Shown here: positions 8,722-17,130 of the stretch, piece after piece
How positions within the stretch are numbered: the stretch's first letter is position 1
Layout of the letters: each line of letters starts with the position of its first letter
NCBI GenBank assembly: GCA_013696395.1
Contig: JACCYQ010000192.1
Span: 1 to 61,603, forward strand
DNA length: 61,603 nucleotides
Direction: 5' to 3'
Source: Chitinophagaceae bacterium
GTDB lineage: Bacteria; Bacteroidota; Bacteroidia; Chitinophagales; Chitinophagaceae
The notes under the pieces: model-generated
The model's input: the letters and a program-made list of their open reading frames with translations, nothing else
The model's database searches: none
What the model was told of the DNA's origin: nothing
Translations under genes and position numbers: made by a program

Positions 8722-9786
8722 TTACCAGCGAATTAATGCACTTGCCCAGGTAAAGCCGCTGCCAAACGCCGCCAGGCAAACGAGGTCATTTTTTTTAATT
8801 TTTCCTTCCTGCCAGGCTTCGCATAAAGCGATGGGAATAGATGCGGCTGTTGTATTTCCGTAGCGTTGAATGTTATTGTAAACCTGTTCATCTTTTAATC
8901 CTAATTTTTGTTGAACAAATTGGGCGATGCGAAGATTGGCCTGGTGCGGGATTAATAAATTTAAATCTGCAGCACTTAATCCATTTACCTGCAACGATTC
9001 CAGAATCACTTCGGGAAATTTCACGATGGCTTTTTTAAATACCGCCGGACCATCCATGTTGGGAAACAACTGTGCATTCTCAATCATGGCATGGCTCATA
9101 AACATGTCTGCCATTTCAGCATCATTAAAATCCGCGAATTTTTCGGTTGACCAATGATTGGCATGTGTACCCGGGTTATACATGGCCAGTATTTCAGCGC
9201 TTTCACCATCGCTGTGCAAGTGCGTACTTAGTATTCCTCTTTTACCGCCTGCTGTTGTAGTTTCATTGGTGGGCTGCAATACAACAGCACCTGCGCCATC
9301 TCCAAAAATTACCGAAACATTGCGGCCGCGTGTAGTTAAATCCAAACCGAATGAATGTTTTTCACTGCCAATCACCAATATGTTTTTGTACATGCCACTT
9401 TTTATAAACTGGTCGGCTACACTTAATGCATATACAAATCCACTGCACTGGTTTCGTACATCCAATGCGCCGATTTCTTTCATTTTCAATGCCCTTTGCA
9501 CCAACACTCCGCAACCGGGAAAATAATAATCGGGAGATAAGGTTGCGAATACAATGAAGTCAATATCCTGTGGAGTAATGCCTGCTCTTTCAATCCCTAT
9601 TTTAGCTGCTTCCACGCCCATGGTGGTGGTTGTTTCATCTGTTCGATGGGCATATCTTCTTTCTTTTATTCCGGTTCGTTCCTGGATCCACTCATCGCTG
9701 GTGTCCATGTATTTTTTCAGGTCATTATTGGTAATAACATTCTCCGGAACATACATTCCGATGCCGGCTATTTTGGATGATGGCAT
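8722..9786 (-). CDS. fabH: 3-oxoacyl-ACP synthase III (FabH-type)
   Basis: A ketosynthase III of 354 residues, slightly longer than typical FabH (about 320-330). It condenses an acyl-CoA with malonyl-ACP, the first step of fatty-acid synthesis. The thiolase-fold catalytic triad is visible: Cys114 in RNQCSGF, His in IPHQANLRI (near 280) and Asn in YGNTTAASIP (near 310). The TSDEWIQERTGIKERR block near the N-terminus is a strong FabH marker. It is upstream of, and probably cotranscribed with, the lipid kinase. Since Bacteroidota can carry several FabH paralogues, the housekeeping role is likely but not proven. ATG start at 9786. Confidence 0.88.
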   Translation of the reverse strand: MPSSKIAGIGMYVPENVITNNDLKKYMDTSDEWIQERTGIKERRYAHRTDETTTTMGVEAAKIGIERAGITPQDIDFIVFATLSPDYYFPGCGVLVQRALKMKEIGALDVRNQCSGFVYALSVADQFIKSGMYKNILVIGSEKHSFGLDLTTRGRNVSVIFGDGAGAVVLQPTNETTTAGGKRGILSTHLHSDGESAEILAMYNPGTHANHWSTEKFADFNDAEMADMFMSHAMIENAQLFPNMDGPAVFKKAIVKFPEVILESLQVNGLSAADLNLLIPHQANLRIAQFVQQKLGLKDEQVYNNIQRYGNTTAASIPIALCEAWQEGKIKKNDLVCLAAFGSGFTWASALIRW

Positions 9787-9858
9787 ATTAAATTATTTTT
9801 TGTGGTGGGCAAATTACGATTTTGATAGTTAAATCAATTACAGGTAATTTTAGGCTAC

Positions 9859-10169
9859 ATGCAATCTGACACGGGTAAATACATCATCATTGCAGGAATA
9901 GTGATCGTTTTATTGGGAGTGATCATTTATTTTTTTCATTTGTTTCTTTTTTATTTTTAATTAGCCAAATGTAATTCGCCAATAAACATCCCGGTTGTTG
10001 ATAGTTTCATCATGGCTCATTTCATGACAAATTACACTGGATCGGGAAATTGCTCGGTGATATCAGGGTAGAGAAAGAAAACTTCCGTTTCTATTTTCCC
10101 ATCGCCACCATGATTTTATTAAGCGTGTTTGTCAGCCTGTTTATATGGCTTTGGAGAAAAATATTTTAA
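9859..10169 (+). pseudogene. DUF2905 small membrane protein gene split by 86 bp
   Basis: Two halves of one DUF2905-type gene are visible. The first 27 codons (9859-9939) give a short leader and a first transmembrane helix. Bases 10026-10169 give the second half, with I-G-K-L-L-G-D-I-R-V-E followed by N-F-R-F-Y-F-P-I-A-T and a second helix. Between them 86 bp (9940-10025) add stops and shift the frame. The hexamer TTTCAT occurs at 9934-9939 and again at 10020-10025; deleting from one copy to the other restores a 74-residue protein with the normal family length. The second half has no usable ATG of its own. The simplest reading is an insertion pseudogene; see findings for other options. DUF2905 has no known function. 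Confidence 0.72.
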
Positions 10170-10253
10170 TAGCGAATTTCATTTTTTTACATGATTATAT
10201 AGAATAAAATACCCATCTTGAATAAAATAAATAAAACCTCTAAAAATTTCAAA

Positions 10254-11192
10254 ATGAACTTTACTAAAAAAATAATTTATTTGTTGTTGTTTTTTCCAAC
10301 CATTGCTTTTGCCCAAATGCAACAGGCGGATGACAATGATAATTTTACAAAAACTGAATTAATTTATGGCAGAAAGGATGGAATGGCGTTAACGATGTTT
10401 ATGTTAACACCGAAAAACAATCAAAAAACTAAAGCAATCGTTAGCATAGCCAGTGGCAATTGGCGGTCAGGAATTATCAATGCGGAACGATTTGCGAAAA
10501 GGAATAAAATTTACACCGATAAAGGATACACTGTTTTTGTAGTTATGCACGGCTCGCAGCCACGGTATACTATTCCGGATGCGGTGGCAGATATAAAAAG
10601 GGCTGTTCAATTTATCAGGTATAATGCCCGAAAGTTCAACGTAGATGAAAATCATATTGGCATAACCGGCCAATCCTCAGGAGGACATTTAGCGCTGATG
10701 GCAGGATTATCTGATGATACCAAAAAAGAAAATGCTGAAGATCCGGTAGACCGGGTATCGGACAGAGTTCAGGCTATTGCTGTATTTTATCCTCCAACCG
10801 ATTTCTTAAACTGGGGTCAATCAGGCATTGATCTGTCGGTTCTTCAACAGCTGTTGGTCAGGGCCGGCGTTGCTTCTGCTTTTGACTTTAAAGTATGGAG
10901 TGATAGCAGCAATACCTATACAGCTGTTACGGACGCACAAAAAAAATTAGAAATTTCCAAACAATACTCTCCTGTGTATTCAGTTACAACTGATGATCCT
11001 CCGGTTGTAATTATTCATGGTGATGCTGACAAAACGGTTCCATTGCAACAATCAGAGATCCTGGTCAGGAAGTTGAATGATGTTAGTATCGTAAACCAAT
11101 TGGTAATAATCAAAGATGCAGGTCATGGATGGGAAAATTCAGAAACCGATGAAAAATTATTTATCGATTGGTTTGATAAGTACCTGAAATAG
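10254..11192 (+). CDS. Secreted alpha/beta hydrolase (esterase/BD-FAE-like)
   Basis: A 312-residue exported alpha/beta hydrolase. The signal peptide spans about residues 1-21 and ends AFA-Q. The catalytic triad is readable: Ser141 in G-Q-S-S-G-G, Asp in HGDADKTVP and His in DAGHGW near the C-terminus. An N-terminal GNW and a later FYPPTDFLNW segment resemble the BD-FAE/prolyl-oligopeptidase-like esterases that act on acylated carbohydrates or small esters. The frame extends upstream to a TTG at 10218, but ATG 10254 gives a clean signal peptide. It converges on the next hydrolase gene. Substrate unknown. Confidence 0.8.
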   Translation: MNFTKKIIYLLLFFPTIAFAQMQQADDNDNFTKTELIYGRKDGMALTMFMLTPKNNQKTKAIVSIASGNWRSGIINAERFAKRNKIYTDKGYTVFVVMHGSQPRYTIPDAVADIKRAVQFIRYNARKFNVDENHIGITGQSSGGHLALMAGLSDDTKKENAEDPVDRVSDRVQAIAVFYPPTDFLNWGQSGIDLSVLQQLLVRAGVASAFDFKVWSDSSNTYTAVTDAQKKLEISKQYSPVYSVTTDDPPVVIIHGDADKTVPLQQSEILVRKLNDVSIVNQLVIIKDAGHGWENSETDEKLFIDWFDKYLK

Positions 11193-11246
11193 GCAGAATA
11201 TTCATTATGACCAGGAAGTATTAAATAAACTGGTTTGTATTTTTGA

Positions 11247-12272
11247 TCATTCAGTCCCTGTAGTCATGGGTTCACCTGTTTTCAAAGGTTTCAATCCCAA
11301 TACTTTTTCTGCAAACAGGTAAGATTGCTGTTGAACGGATTCTATATCTTTCGATTTGATGTATGAACCTATTACATGATCTCCCGCCCCGGGCACAGCT
11401 ATTTCCTTTTTCAAAGTCGAATCAGTGCCAAGTTGCCTGAACATCCGTTGCATAGCAGAAACTTTTACCACATGATCCTGGTTCTCTTCATCCTTGAAAT
11501 AATACATCAGCAAAACAGGTTCTTTTACTTTTTCAAATACAGAACCTTTCATGGTAGTTTCCAGTAACTCCTGTAATTGAACAGTGGATTCCATCCGGTA
11601 CCGGTGGTGCCAATAACGTTTATAGATCTCCGTTGTATCTTTTGAAACCATATACTTACCCTTCATCATCCTTGCAATTTGTAAACCCCAGGGGTTGTTC
11701 AGCATTTTTGCAGCATCATCATGAATGGCAATATTGGGGGATAATAAAATGAGTGCAGCGATATCATCATATTCAGCAGCTAATTTTAAAGCCAGGGTTC
11801 CACCGGTTGATGTTGCCATCAGGATCACATTATTTCCCAGTTGTTTTCCAATGGCAAAAGCTTCCCGTGCTGATTGCCAGAGTTTTTCCGCTGTAAGTTC
11901 TAACATAGGTTCATCACTTTGAACACCATGATCTGCTAATCTTGATAAATAAAGATTAAAGCCATACCGTCTGGAAAAATTTATATGTACAGGATCACCT
12001 TCTTCCTGGCTGGCACTGAACCCATGCAGGTATACAACTGAATATTCGGTCTTATTTTTTATAATTGAATCGTTCCATATAATCCTTGCCTGATTATCTG
12101 GTTTTAAGGTTAAACTGCTTTCTTTTTCCAAAATATAATATTCCAGATCATCAGGTGATGCAGGAATTTCCGGGAGATTTTTTGCATATACCGGTACACT
12201 GGGTGTTGGTCCTAAAAAATAAATCAAAATGAGAATCAGGAGTAAAAAACCGGCAATTTTAAGAAATTTCAT
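11247..12272 (-). CDS. Membrane-anchored alpha/beta hydrolase
   Basis: A 341-residue alpha/beta hydrolase with one N-terminal hydrophobic segment (about residues 5-22) that would tether the catalytic domain outside the cytoplasmic membrane. The HGFSAS strand supplies the oxyanion region, the nucleophile lies in A-T-S-T-G-G, the acid probably in the YYFKDEENQDHVV stretch, and the His in GAGDHVIGS. A Thr follows the nucleophile Ser where many family members have another small residue. ATG 12272 is chosen over an in-frame TTG at 12278. It is divergent from typA with a spacer of about 150 bp. Enzymatic specificity is unknown. Confidence 0.78.
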   Translation of the reverse strand: MKFLKIAGFLLLILILIYFLGPTPSVPVYAKNLPEIPASPDDLEYYILEKESSLTLKPDNQARIIWNDSIIKNKTEYSVVYLHGFSASQEEGDPVHINFSRRYGFNLYLSRLADHGVQSDEPMLELTAEKLWQSAREAFAIGKQLGNNVILMATSTGGTLALKLAAEYDDIAALILLSPNIAIHDDAAKMLNNPWGLQIARMMKGKYMVSKDTTEIYKRYWHHRYRMESTVQLQELLETTMKGSVFEKVKEPVLLMYYFKDEENQDHVVKVSAMQRMFRQLGTDSTLKKEIAVPGAGDHVIGSYIKSKDIESVQQQSYLFAEKVLGLKPLKTGEPMTTGTE

Positions 12273-12368
12273 ATACAAGAGTAATGATATTTAAAGCTAA
12301 TGTAAAAGATTTAATAGGTTTAAACGTTTCTTTGAACGTTATCGTGTTATTAATGTTTGGCCTTTTTC

Positions 12369-12398
12369 TTGTAGCCCCGTTGTTTTAGCTTACCTTTG
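12369..12398 (+). promoter_or_regulatory. typA promoter, TTG-N19-TACCTTTG
   Basis: A complete Bacteroidota sigma-ABfr-type promoter: TTG at 12369-12371, a 19-base spacer, then TACCTTTG at 12391-12398. The typA ATG follows 22 bases after the -7 box, giving a leader of roughly 15 nt. Confidence 0.75.
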
Positions 12399-12420
12399 CG
12401 CCTCCAAAAAAATGCGTTGA

Positions 12421-14232
12421 ATGAATATTAGAAACATAGCTATAATTGCCCACGTTGACCACGGGAAGACGACTTTGGTAGATAAAATACTACATCAAAC
12501 AAATGTATTCAGAAGCAACCAGGAAACTGGTGATTTGATTATGGATAGTAATGACCTGGAAAAAGAAAGAGGAATAACTATTTTCAGTAAGAACGCGGCG
12601 GTGGTGTATAAAGATGTAAAAATTAATGTGATCGATACTCCAGGTCACTCTGATTTTGGGGGAGAAGTAGAGAGAGTATTAAAAATGGCAGATGGTGTTA
12701 TTTTATTGGTTGATGCCTTTGAAGGGCCTATGCCCCAAACGCGTTTTGTATTGCAGAAAGCTTTGCATTTAAACCTGAGACCAATCGTGGTAATCAATAA
12801 AGTGGATAAACCTAATTGCCGTCCGGATGAAGTTCATGATGCAGTCTTTGAATTATTTTTCAACCTCGATGCTACAGAAGAGCAACTTGATTTTCCTACT
12901 TTTTATGGATCGGGAAAAAATGGCTGGTTCAATGATTCATTAACACAAACCGATGATATCACCCCATTACTGGATGGCATTATAAAATATGTTCCGGAAC
13001 CTAAGATCAGTACGGGGCATTTGCAAATGCAAATTACTTCTCTTGATTATTCATCCTTTTTAGGAAGAATTGCCATTGGTAAAGTAGCCAGGGGAGTCAT
13101 CAAAGAAGGCCAGCCAATTGCTTTAATGCAGGCAGATGGCTCTATTAAAAAATCAAGAGTTAAAGAATTATATATTTTTGAATCACTGGGTAAAAAGAAA
13201 GTTACCGAAGTTATCGCCGGAGATATTTGTGCTGTGGTAGGTCTCGAAGATTTTAATATTGGTGATACGATTGCCGATATAGAAAATCCTGAAGCATTAC
13301 CTGTAATCAGTGTAGATGAACCAACCATGAGCATGCTTTTCAGTATTAACAATTCACCTTTTTTTGGAAAGGATGGGAAATATGTTACCTCTCGTCACCT
13401 GCGTGATCGCCTGATGAAAGAAACTGAAAAAAATCTTGCCTTAAAAGTAGAAGATACTGATGGTGCAGACAGCTTTTTAGTTTTTGGACGTGGAATTCTT
13501 CATTTAGGAATTTTGGTTGAAACTATGCGCAGGGAAGGGTATGAATTAACTGTAGGACAACCACAGGTTTTGGTAAAAGAAATTGATGGCAAGAAATGCG
13601 AACCTTTTGAAAACCTGGTTGTGGATGTACCACAGGAATTCAGCGGGAAAGTAATTGACCTGGTTACACAACGGAAAGGTGAAATGCAGGTCATGGAAAC
13701 TAAAGGAACTATGCAGCATCTTGAATTTGAAATCCCTTCAAGAGGATTGATCGGGCTGCGTTCACAAATGCTAACCAATACTGCCGGTGAGGCGGTTATG
13801 GCTCATCGTTTTGTTGAATATAAACCCTGGAAAGGACATATTCCCGGAAGGAATAATGGGGTATTGCTTTCTAAAACGACTGAAAAAACCACCGGTTATT
13901 CCATTGATAAATTACAGGATAGGGGAACATTCTTCATTGAACCAAATGAAGAAGTTTATGCAGGCCAGATCATTGCAGAACATATTAAACCAGGAGATCT
14001 GGTTGTGAATGCTACTGAAGCAAAAAAATTAACCAACCATCGCGCCAGTGGTAGTGATGATGCCAGCCGCATTGCACCAAGAACATTAATGAACCTGGAA
14101 GAATGTATGGAATATATACAACAGGATGAATGTATAGAAGTGACGCCCAAAAATATCAGGATGCGTAAAGTTATTCTGAATGAAGATGACCGTAAAAAAG
14201 TACAAAAGAGAATGAGTGCGGAGTCCGCTTAA
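12421..14232 (+). CDS. typA: Translational GTPase TypA/BipA
   Basis: A 603-residue ribosome-associated GTPase of the TypA/BipA family, involved in 50S assembly and stress or cold adaptation. The G1 motif AHVDHGKTT covers residues 10-18. The switch [16 protein letters not shown] and the NKVDK motif follow. A domain II beta-barrel, two EF-G-like domains ([21 protein letters not shown], then [15 protein letters not shown]) and the characteristic C-terminal domain with [17 protein letters not shown] complete the protein. Length matches the family (about 600-610). It is monocistronic: a full promoter precedes it and a hairpin terminator follows it. Confidence 0.97.
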   Translation: MNIRNIAIIAHVDHGKTTLVDKILHQTNVFRSNQETGDLIMDSNDLEKERGITIFSKNAAVVYKDVKINVIDTPGHSDFGGEVERVLKMADGVILLVDAFEGPMPQTRFVLQKALHLNLRPIVVINKVDKPNCRPDEVHDAVFELFFNLDATEEQLDFPTFYGSGKNGWFNDSLTQTDDITPLLDGIIKYVPEPKISTGHLQMQITSLDYSSFLGRIAIGKVARGVIKEGQPIALMQADGSIKKSRVKELYIFESLGKKKVTEVIAGDICAVVGLEDFNIGDTIADIENPEALPVISVDEPTMSMLFSINNSPFFGKDGKYVTSRHLRDRLMKETEKNLALKVEDTDGADSFLVFGRGILHLGILVETMRREGYELTVGQPQVLVKEIDGKKCEPFENLVVDVPQEFSGKVIDLVTQRKGEMQVMETKGTMQHLEFEIPSRGLIGLRSQMLTNTAGEAVMAHRFVEYKPWKGHIPGRNNGVLLSKTTEKTTGYSIDKLQDRGTFFIEPNEEVYAGQIIAEHIKPGDLVVNATEAKKLTNHRASGSDDASRIAPRTLMNLEECMEYIQQDECIEVTPKNIRMRKVILNEDDRKKVQKRMSAESA

Positions 14233-14282
14233 CAATCTGGAAATAGATTTAGGTTGTAAAACTTTTGTAAACTAAATGATTC

Positions 14283-14312
14283 AAACCATCGGTATCCCCG
14301 GTGGTTTATTTA
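14283..14312 (+). terminator. Terminator of typA
   Basis: A 10-bp stem (14283-14292 with 14298-14307, one G-T pair) closes a five-base loop and is followed by an AT-rich tract. It lies 50 bp after the typA stop codon. Confidence 0.6.
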
Positions 14313-14474
14313 TATTCAGGAATGCCCTATATTGTAAAGCTGAAATTTACATTTGATTTTCTGAATCTATTATTCGCTGGTAATCCATAAAGCCAATCCA
14401 TCCTTAAAATTCTACACTTATCCCAATCTTTGCCTTAAAACCACTTATAACCTTAAATTACACACTACCTAAAA

Positions 14475-17066
14475 ATGCATTTTATGAAAAGAAACTTGTT
14501 GCTTTTGCTGATTCCATTATTCGGTATGCTTACCGATATATCAGCCCAGAAGAAAAATAAAAAAAACCAAACTCCGGAACCTCCAAAAGTTGATACCGTA
14601 AAAAAGGAAAAACCACCTGCAAGCATTACCGACAAGGTTAAAAGCAGCCGGAAAATTGATGGCATGTTTACGCTTTATCAGGATACAGCAACCGGCAGCA
14701 TACAGTTATATGTAAAAAAAGATCAATTAGGTAAGGAATATATTTACCAGAGTTTTTCCATTAATGGTCCCACTCAGTTATACCTGAATCAGAGTATGCA
14801 CCGCGCCACTTTTGTATTCAAGCTGCAAAAAGTTTTTGATAAGATGGAATTTGCACGGGTTAATACCAGTTTTTGGTACGATAAAAATAATCCCGTAAGT
14901 AAAACCGCCATGGTAGACAAGCCTGATGCAGTATTCATTTCTGAAAAAGTGATGGCAGAGGATGCTGGCGGATATTTGGTTAGTGCTGATGGTTTATTTA
15001 TCAGTGATAAACTGGATCCTATAAAGCCTGTTTTCCCCCCGGGTCCCAACTCCCAGTTCGCATTTAATTTGGGCAATTATAATGCAGGAAAATCACGCTA
15101 TCACGACGTTAGATCATTTCCTGATAACACGGATATTATTGTAGATATGGCTTATGACAATCCCGCTCCTTTAGTTAGCGGGGGACCTGCGATTACAGAT
15201 GCCCGTTATATCCGGGTACGCATGCAACATAGCCTTATCGAAATGCCTGAAAATGATTTTCGACCCCGCATGGATGATCCACGGGTTGGATATTTTACCC
15301 AACAGGTAACTAACCAGACCAGTATAAGTCCTGTTCCATATAAGGATAAAATCCATCGTTGGAACCTGAAAAAAAAGGATCCCAGTGCCACAATCAGTGA
15401 ACCGGTTGAACCAATTGTTTTTTGGGTTGAGAACACAACACCTTTGGAATACCGGGATGTAATTGTGGATGCAGGATTGCGTTGGAACGAAGCCTTTGAA
15501 AAGGCAGGTTTTAAGAATGCTGTTGTGATGAAAATTATGCCTGATGATGCAGATTGGGATCCAGCCGATATCCGGTACAATGTGATTCGCTGGGTATCAT
15601 CGGCTCAGCCTTCTTATGGGGCTATCGGGCCAAGTTTTGTAAATCCACGCACAGGCCAGATTCTGGGATCTGATATTACGGTGGAATGGTTCTCCGGAAG
15701 TGCAGTTCCTTTTATTGATGAATTATTTAGTGGTCCCTCTTCCCCGTCAGACATGAACTTTCCCGGAATGGATAAACCTCACCTGGCAATGTGCACCTTG
15801 GCAGGTGAACTAAAAGCACAGCTCACCACAGGAATGACGATTTTGGATGCAGCCGATGCTCCTCCAGCTGAATTAAAGGAAATGCATAAACAATTTCTCT
15901 ATTTCCTTATTATGCATGAAATGGGTCATACACTGGGTTTAAACCATAATATGATGGCGAGCCAAATGCTTTCACGAACTGAAGTAAATAATAAAGAGAT
16001 TACGCAAAAATTAGGATTAACTGGTTCGGTAATGGATTATCCAGCTGTTAATGTTGCATTAGATCGCACTAAACAAGGAGATTATTATACTACCAAAGCA
16101 GGTCCTTATGATTTATGGGCTATTGAATTTGGTTATACTCCTTTTAGTGAGAATGAAGAGAAAGCAGGATTGAATAAAATTCTTTCCCGCAGTACCGATC
16201 CAAAACTGGCATTTGGAAATGACGGTGATGATATGAGAGCGCCAGGTAAAGCAATGGATCCACGGGTGAATGTAAGTGATATGAGTAATGATGCCATTGG
16301 GTATGCAGAAGATCGCTTTAAACTGCTTAACCAGACAATGGAAAAGCTGGTTCAGAAATATAGCAAACCTGATCAATCTTATGCAGAATTAAGGTCCAGG
16401 TACAATATATTAAATGGTCAGCGTATGCAAATGATTTCTACAGTGAGCCGATATGTAGGTGGAATATATGTAGATAGAAGTTTTCCAGGACAAAAATCAG
16501 GAAATAAACCTTATACACCTGTGAGTTTGGAAATGCAAAAAAGAGCTATGGATGTATTGAATAAAAATGTTTTTTCACCCAATGCTTTTGATGTTGATGC
16601 AGATGTTTTTGCTTACCTGCAGCCGCAGCGCCGTGGTTTTAACCAGACAGGGAACGGTGATGACTTTAGAGTAACAGGAAATATCATGAGCCTCCAGGTC
16701 CAGGGAGCATTATTACATCTGTTACACCCGGCTACTTTACAACGTATGACAAATAGCCGTTTATATGGTAATCAATACAGTGTTGCGGATATGATGAATG
16801 ACTTACAAAAAAATATTTTTAGTGTAGATATTGCCAAAAATGTGAACGTGTATCGTCAGTATCTTCAAACAGCATTTGTTAAACAACTTATAACGATGGC
16901 TGATCCGAAAAATACAACCTATGATGATGTTTCTCATGCAGCGGCCCTGAATACTTTGAGAAAGGTCAAAGCTCAAATAACGAAAGCGGTTTCCACAAAT
17001 GAAGAAACAAAAGCTCATCGTGGTAATCTTGCCTTTCTTATAAATACAGCATTGGATAATAAGTAA
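14475..17066 (+). CDS. Secreted zinc-dependent metalloprotease (DUF5117/DUF5118 family)
   Basis: An 863-residue exported protein of the large Bacteroidota zinc metalloprotease family with DUF5118 and DUF5117 regions. The signal peptide (about residues 1-24, ending S-A-Q) is followed by a Lys/Pro-rich linker. The metzincin-type zinc site H-E-M-G-H-T-L-G-L-N-H places ligands at His481, His485 and His491 with catalytic Glu482. A Met-turn-like SVMDYP follows about 35 residues later. No T9SS sorting domain is seen, so it is probably periplasmic or surface-bound. ATG 14475 is used; ATG 14484 would give an equally good signal peptide. A strong terminator follows the gene. Confidence 0.88.
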   Translation: MHFMKRNLLLLLIPLFGMLTDISAQKKNKKNQTPEPPKVDTVKKEKPPASITDKVKSSRKIDGMFTLYQDTATGSIQLYVKKDQLGKEYIYQSFSINGPTQLYLNQSMHRATFVFKLQKVFDKMEFARVNTSFWYDKNNPVSKTAMVDKPDAVFISEKVMAEDAGGYLVSADGLFISDKLDPIKPVFPPGPNSQFAFNLGNYNAGKSRYHDVRSFPDNTDIIVDMAYDNPAPLVSGGPAITDARYIRVRMQHSLIEMPENDFRPRMDDPRVGYFTQQVTNQTSISPVPYKDKIHRWNLKKKDPSATISEPVEPIVFWVENTTPLEYRDVIVDAGLRWNEAFEKAGFKNAVVMKIMPDDADWDPADIRYNVIRWVSSAQPSYGAIGPSFVNPRTGQILGSDITVEWFSGSAVPFIDELFSGPSSPSDMNFPGMDKPHLAMCTLAGELKAQLTTGMTILDAADAPPAELKEMHKQFLYFLIMHEMGHTLGLNHNMMASQMLSRTEVNNKEITQKLGLTGSVMDYPAVNVALDRTKQGDYYTTKAGPYDLWAIEFGYTPFSENEEKAGLNKILSRSTDPKLAFGNDGDDMRAPGKAMDPRVNVSDMSNDAIGYAEDRFKLLNQTMEKLVQKYSKPDQSYAELRSRYNILNGQRMQMISTVSRYVGGIYVDRSFPGQKSGNKPYTPVSLEMQKRAMDVLNKNVFSPNAFDVDADVFAYLQPQRRGFNQTGNGDDFRVTGNIMSLQVQGALLHLLHPATLQRMTNSRLYGNQYSVADMMNDLQKNIFSVDIAKNVNVYRQYLQTAFVKQLITMADPKNTTYDDVSHAAALNTLRKVKAQITKAVSTNEETKAHRGNLAFLINTALDNK

Positions 17067-17096
17067 TTCTCATAATTGGGATTATCAATTTGTTCT

Positions 17097-17124
17097 AGCC
17101 ACCGGATTTCCGGTGGCTTTTATT
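17097..17124 (+). terminator. Strong intrinsic terminator of the metalloprotease gene
   Basis: A perfect 9-bp GC-rich stem (AGCCACCGG at 17097-17105, CCGGTGGCT at 17110-17118) with an ATTT loop is followed by a T-rich tract. It ends the plus-strand transcript just before the convergent T9SS-cargo gene. Confidence 0.88.
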
Positions 17125-17130
17125 TGATCA

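Noticed and set aside
9961-10020. 19-codon minus-strand reading frame inside the 86-bp DUF2905 insertion
   Set aside because: Natural-looking but very short, no promoter or family, and it can arise by chance in AT-rich DNA.
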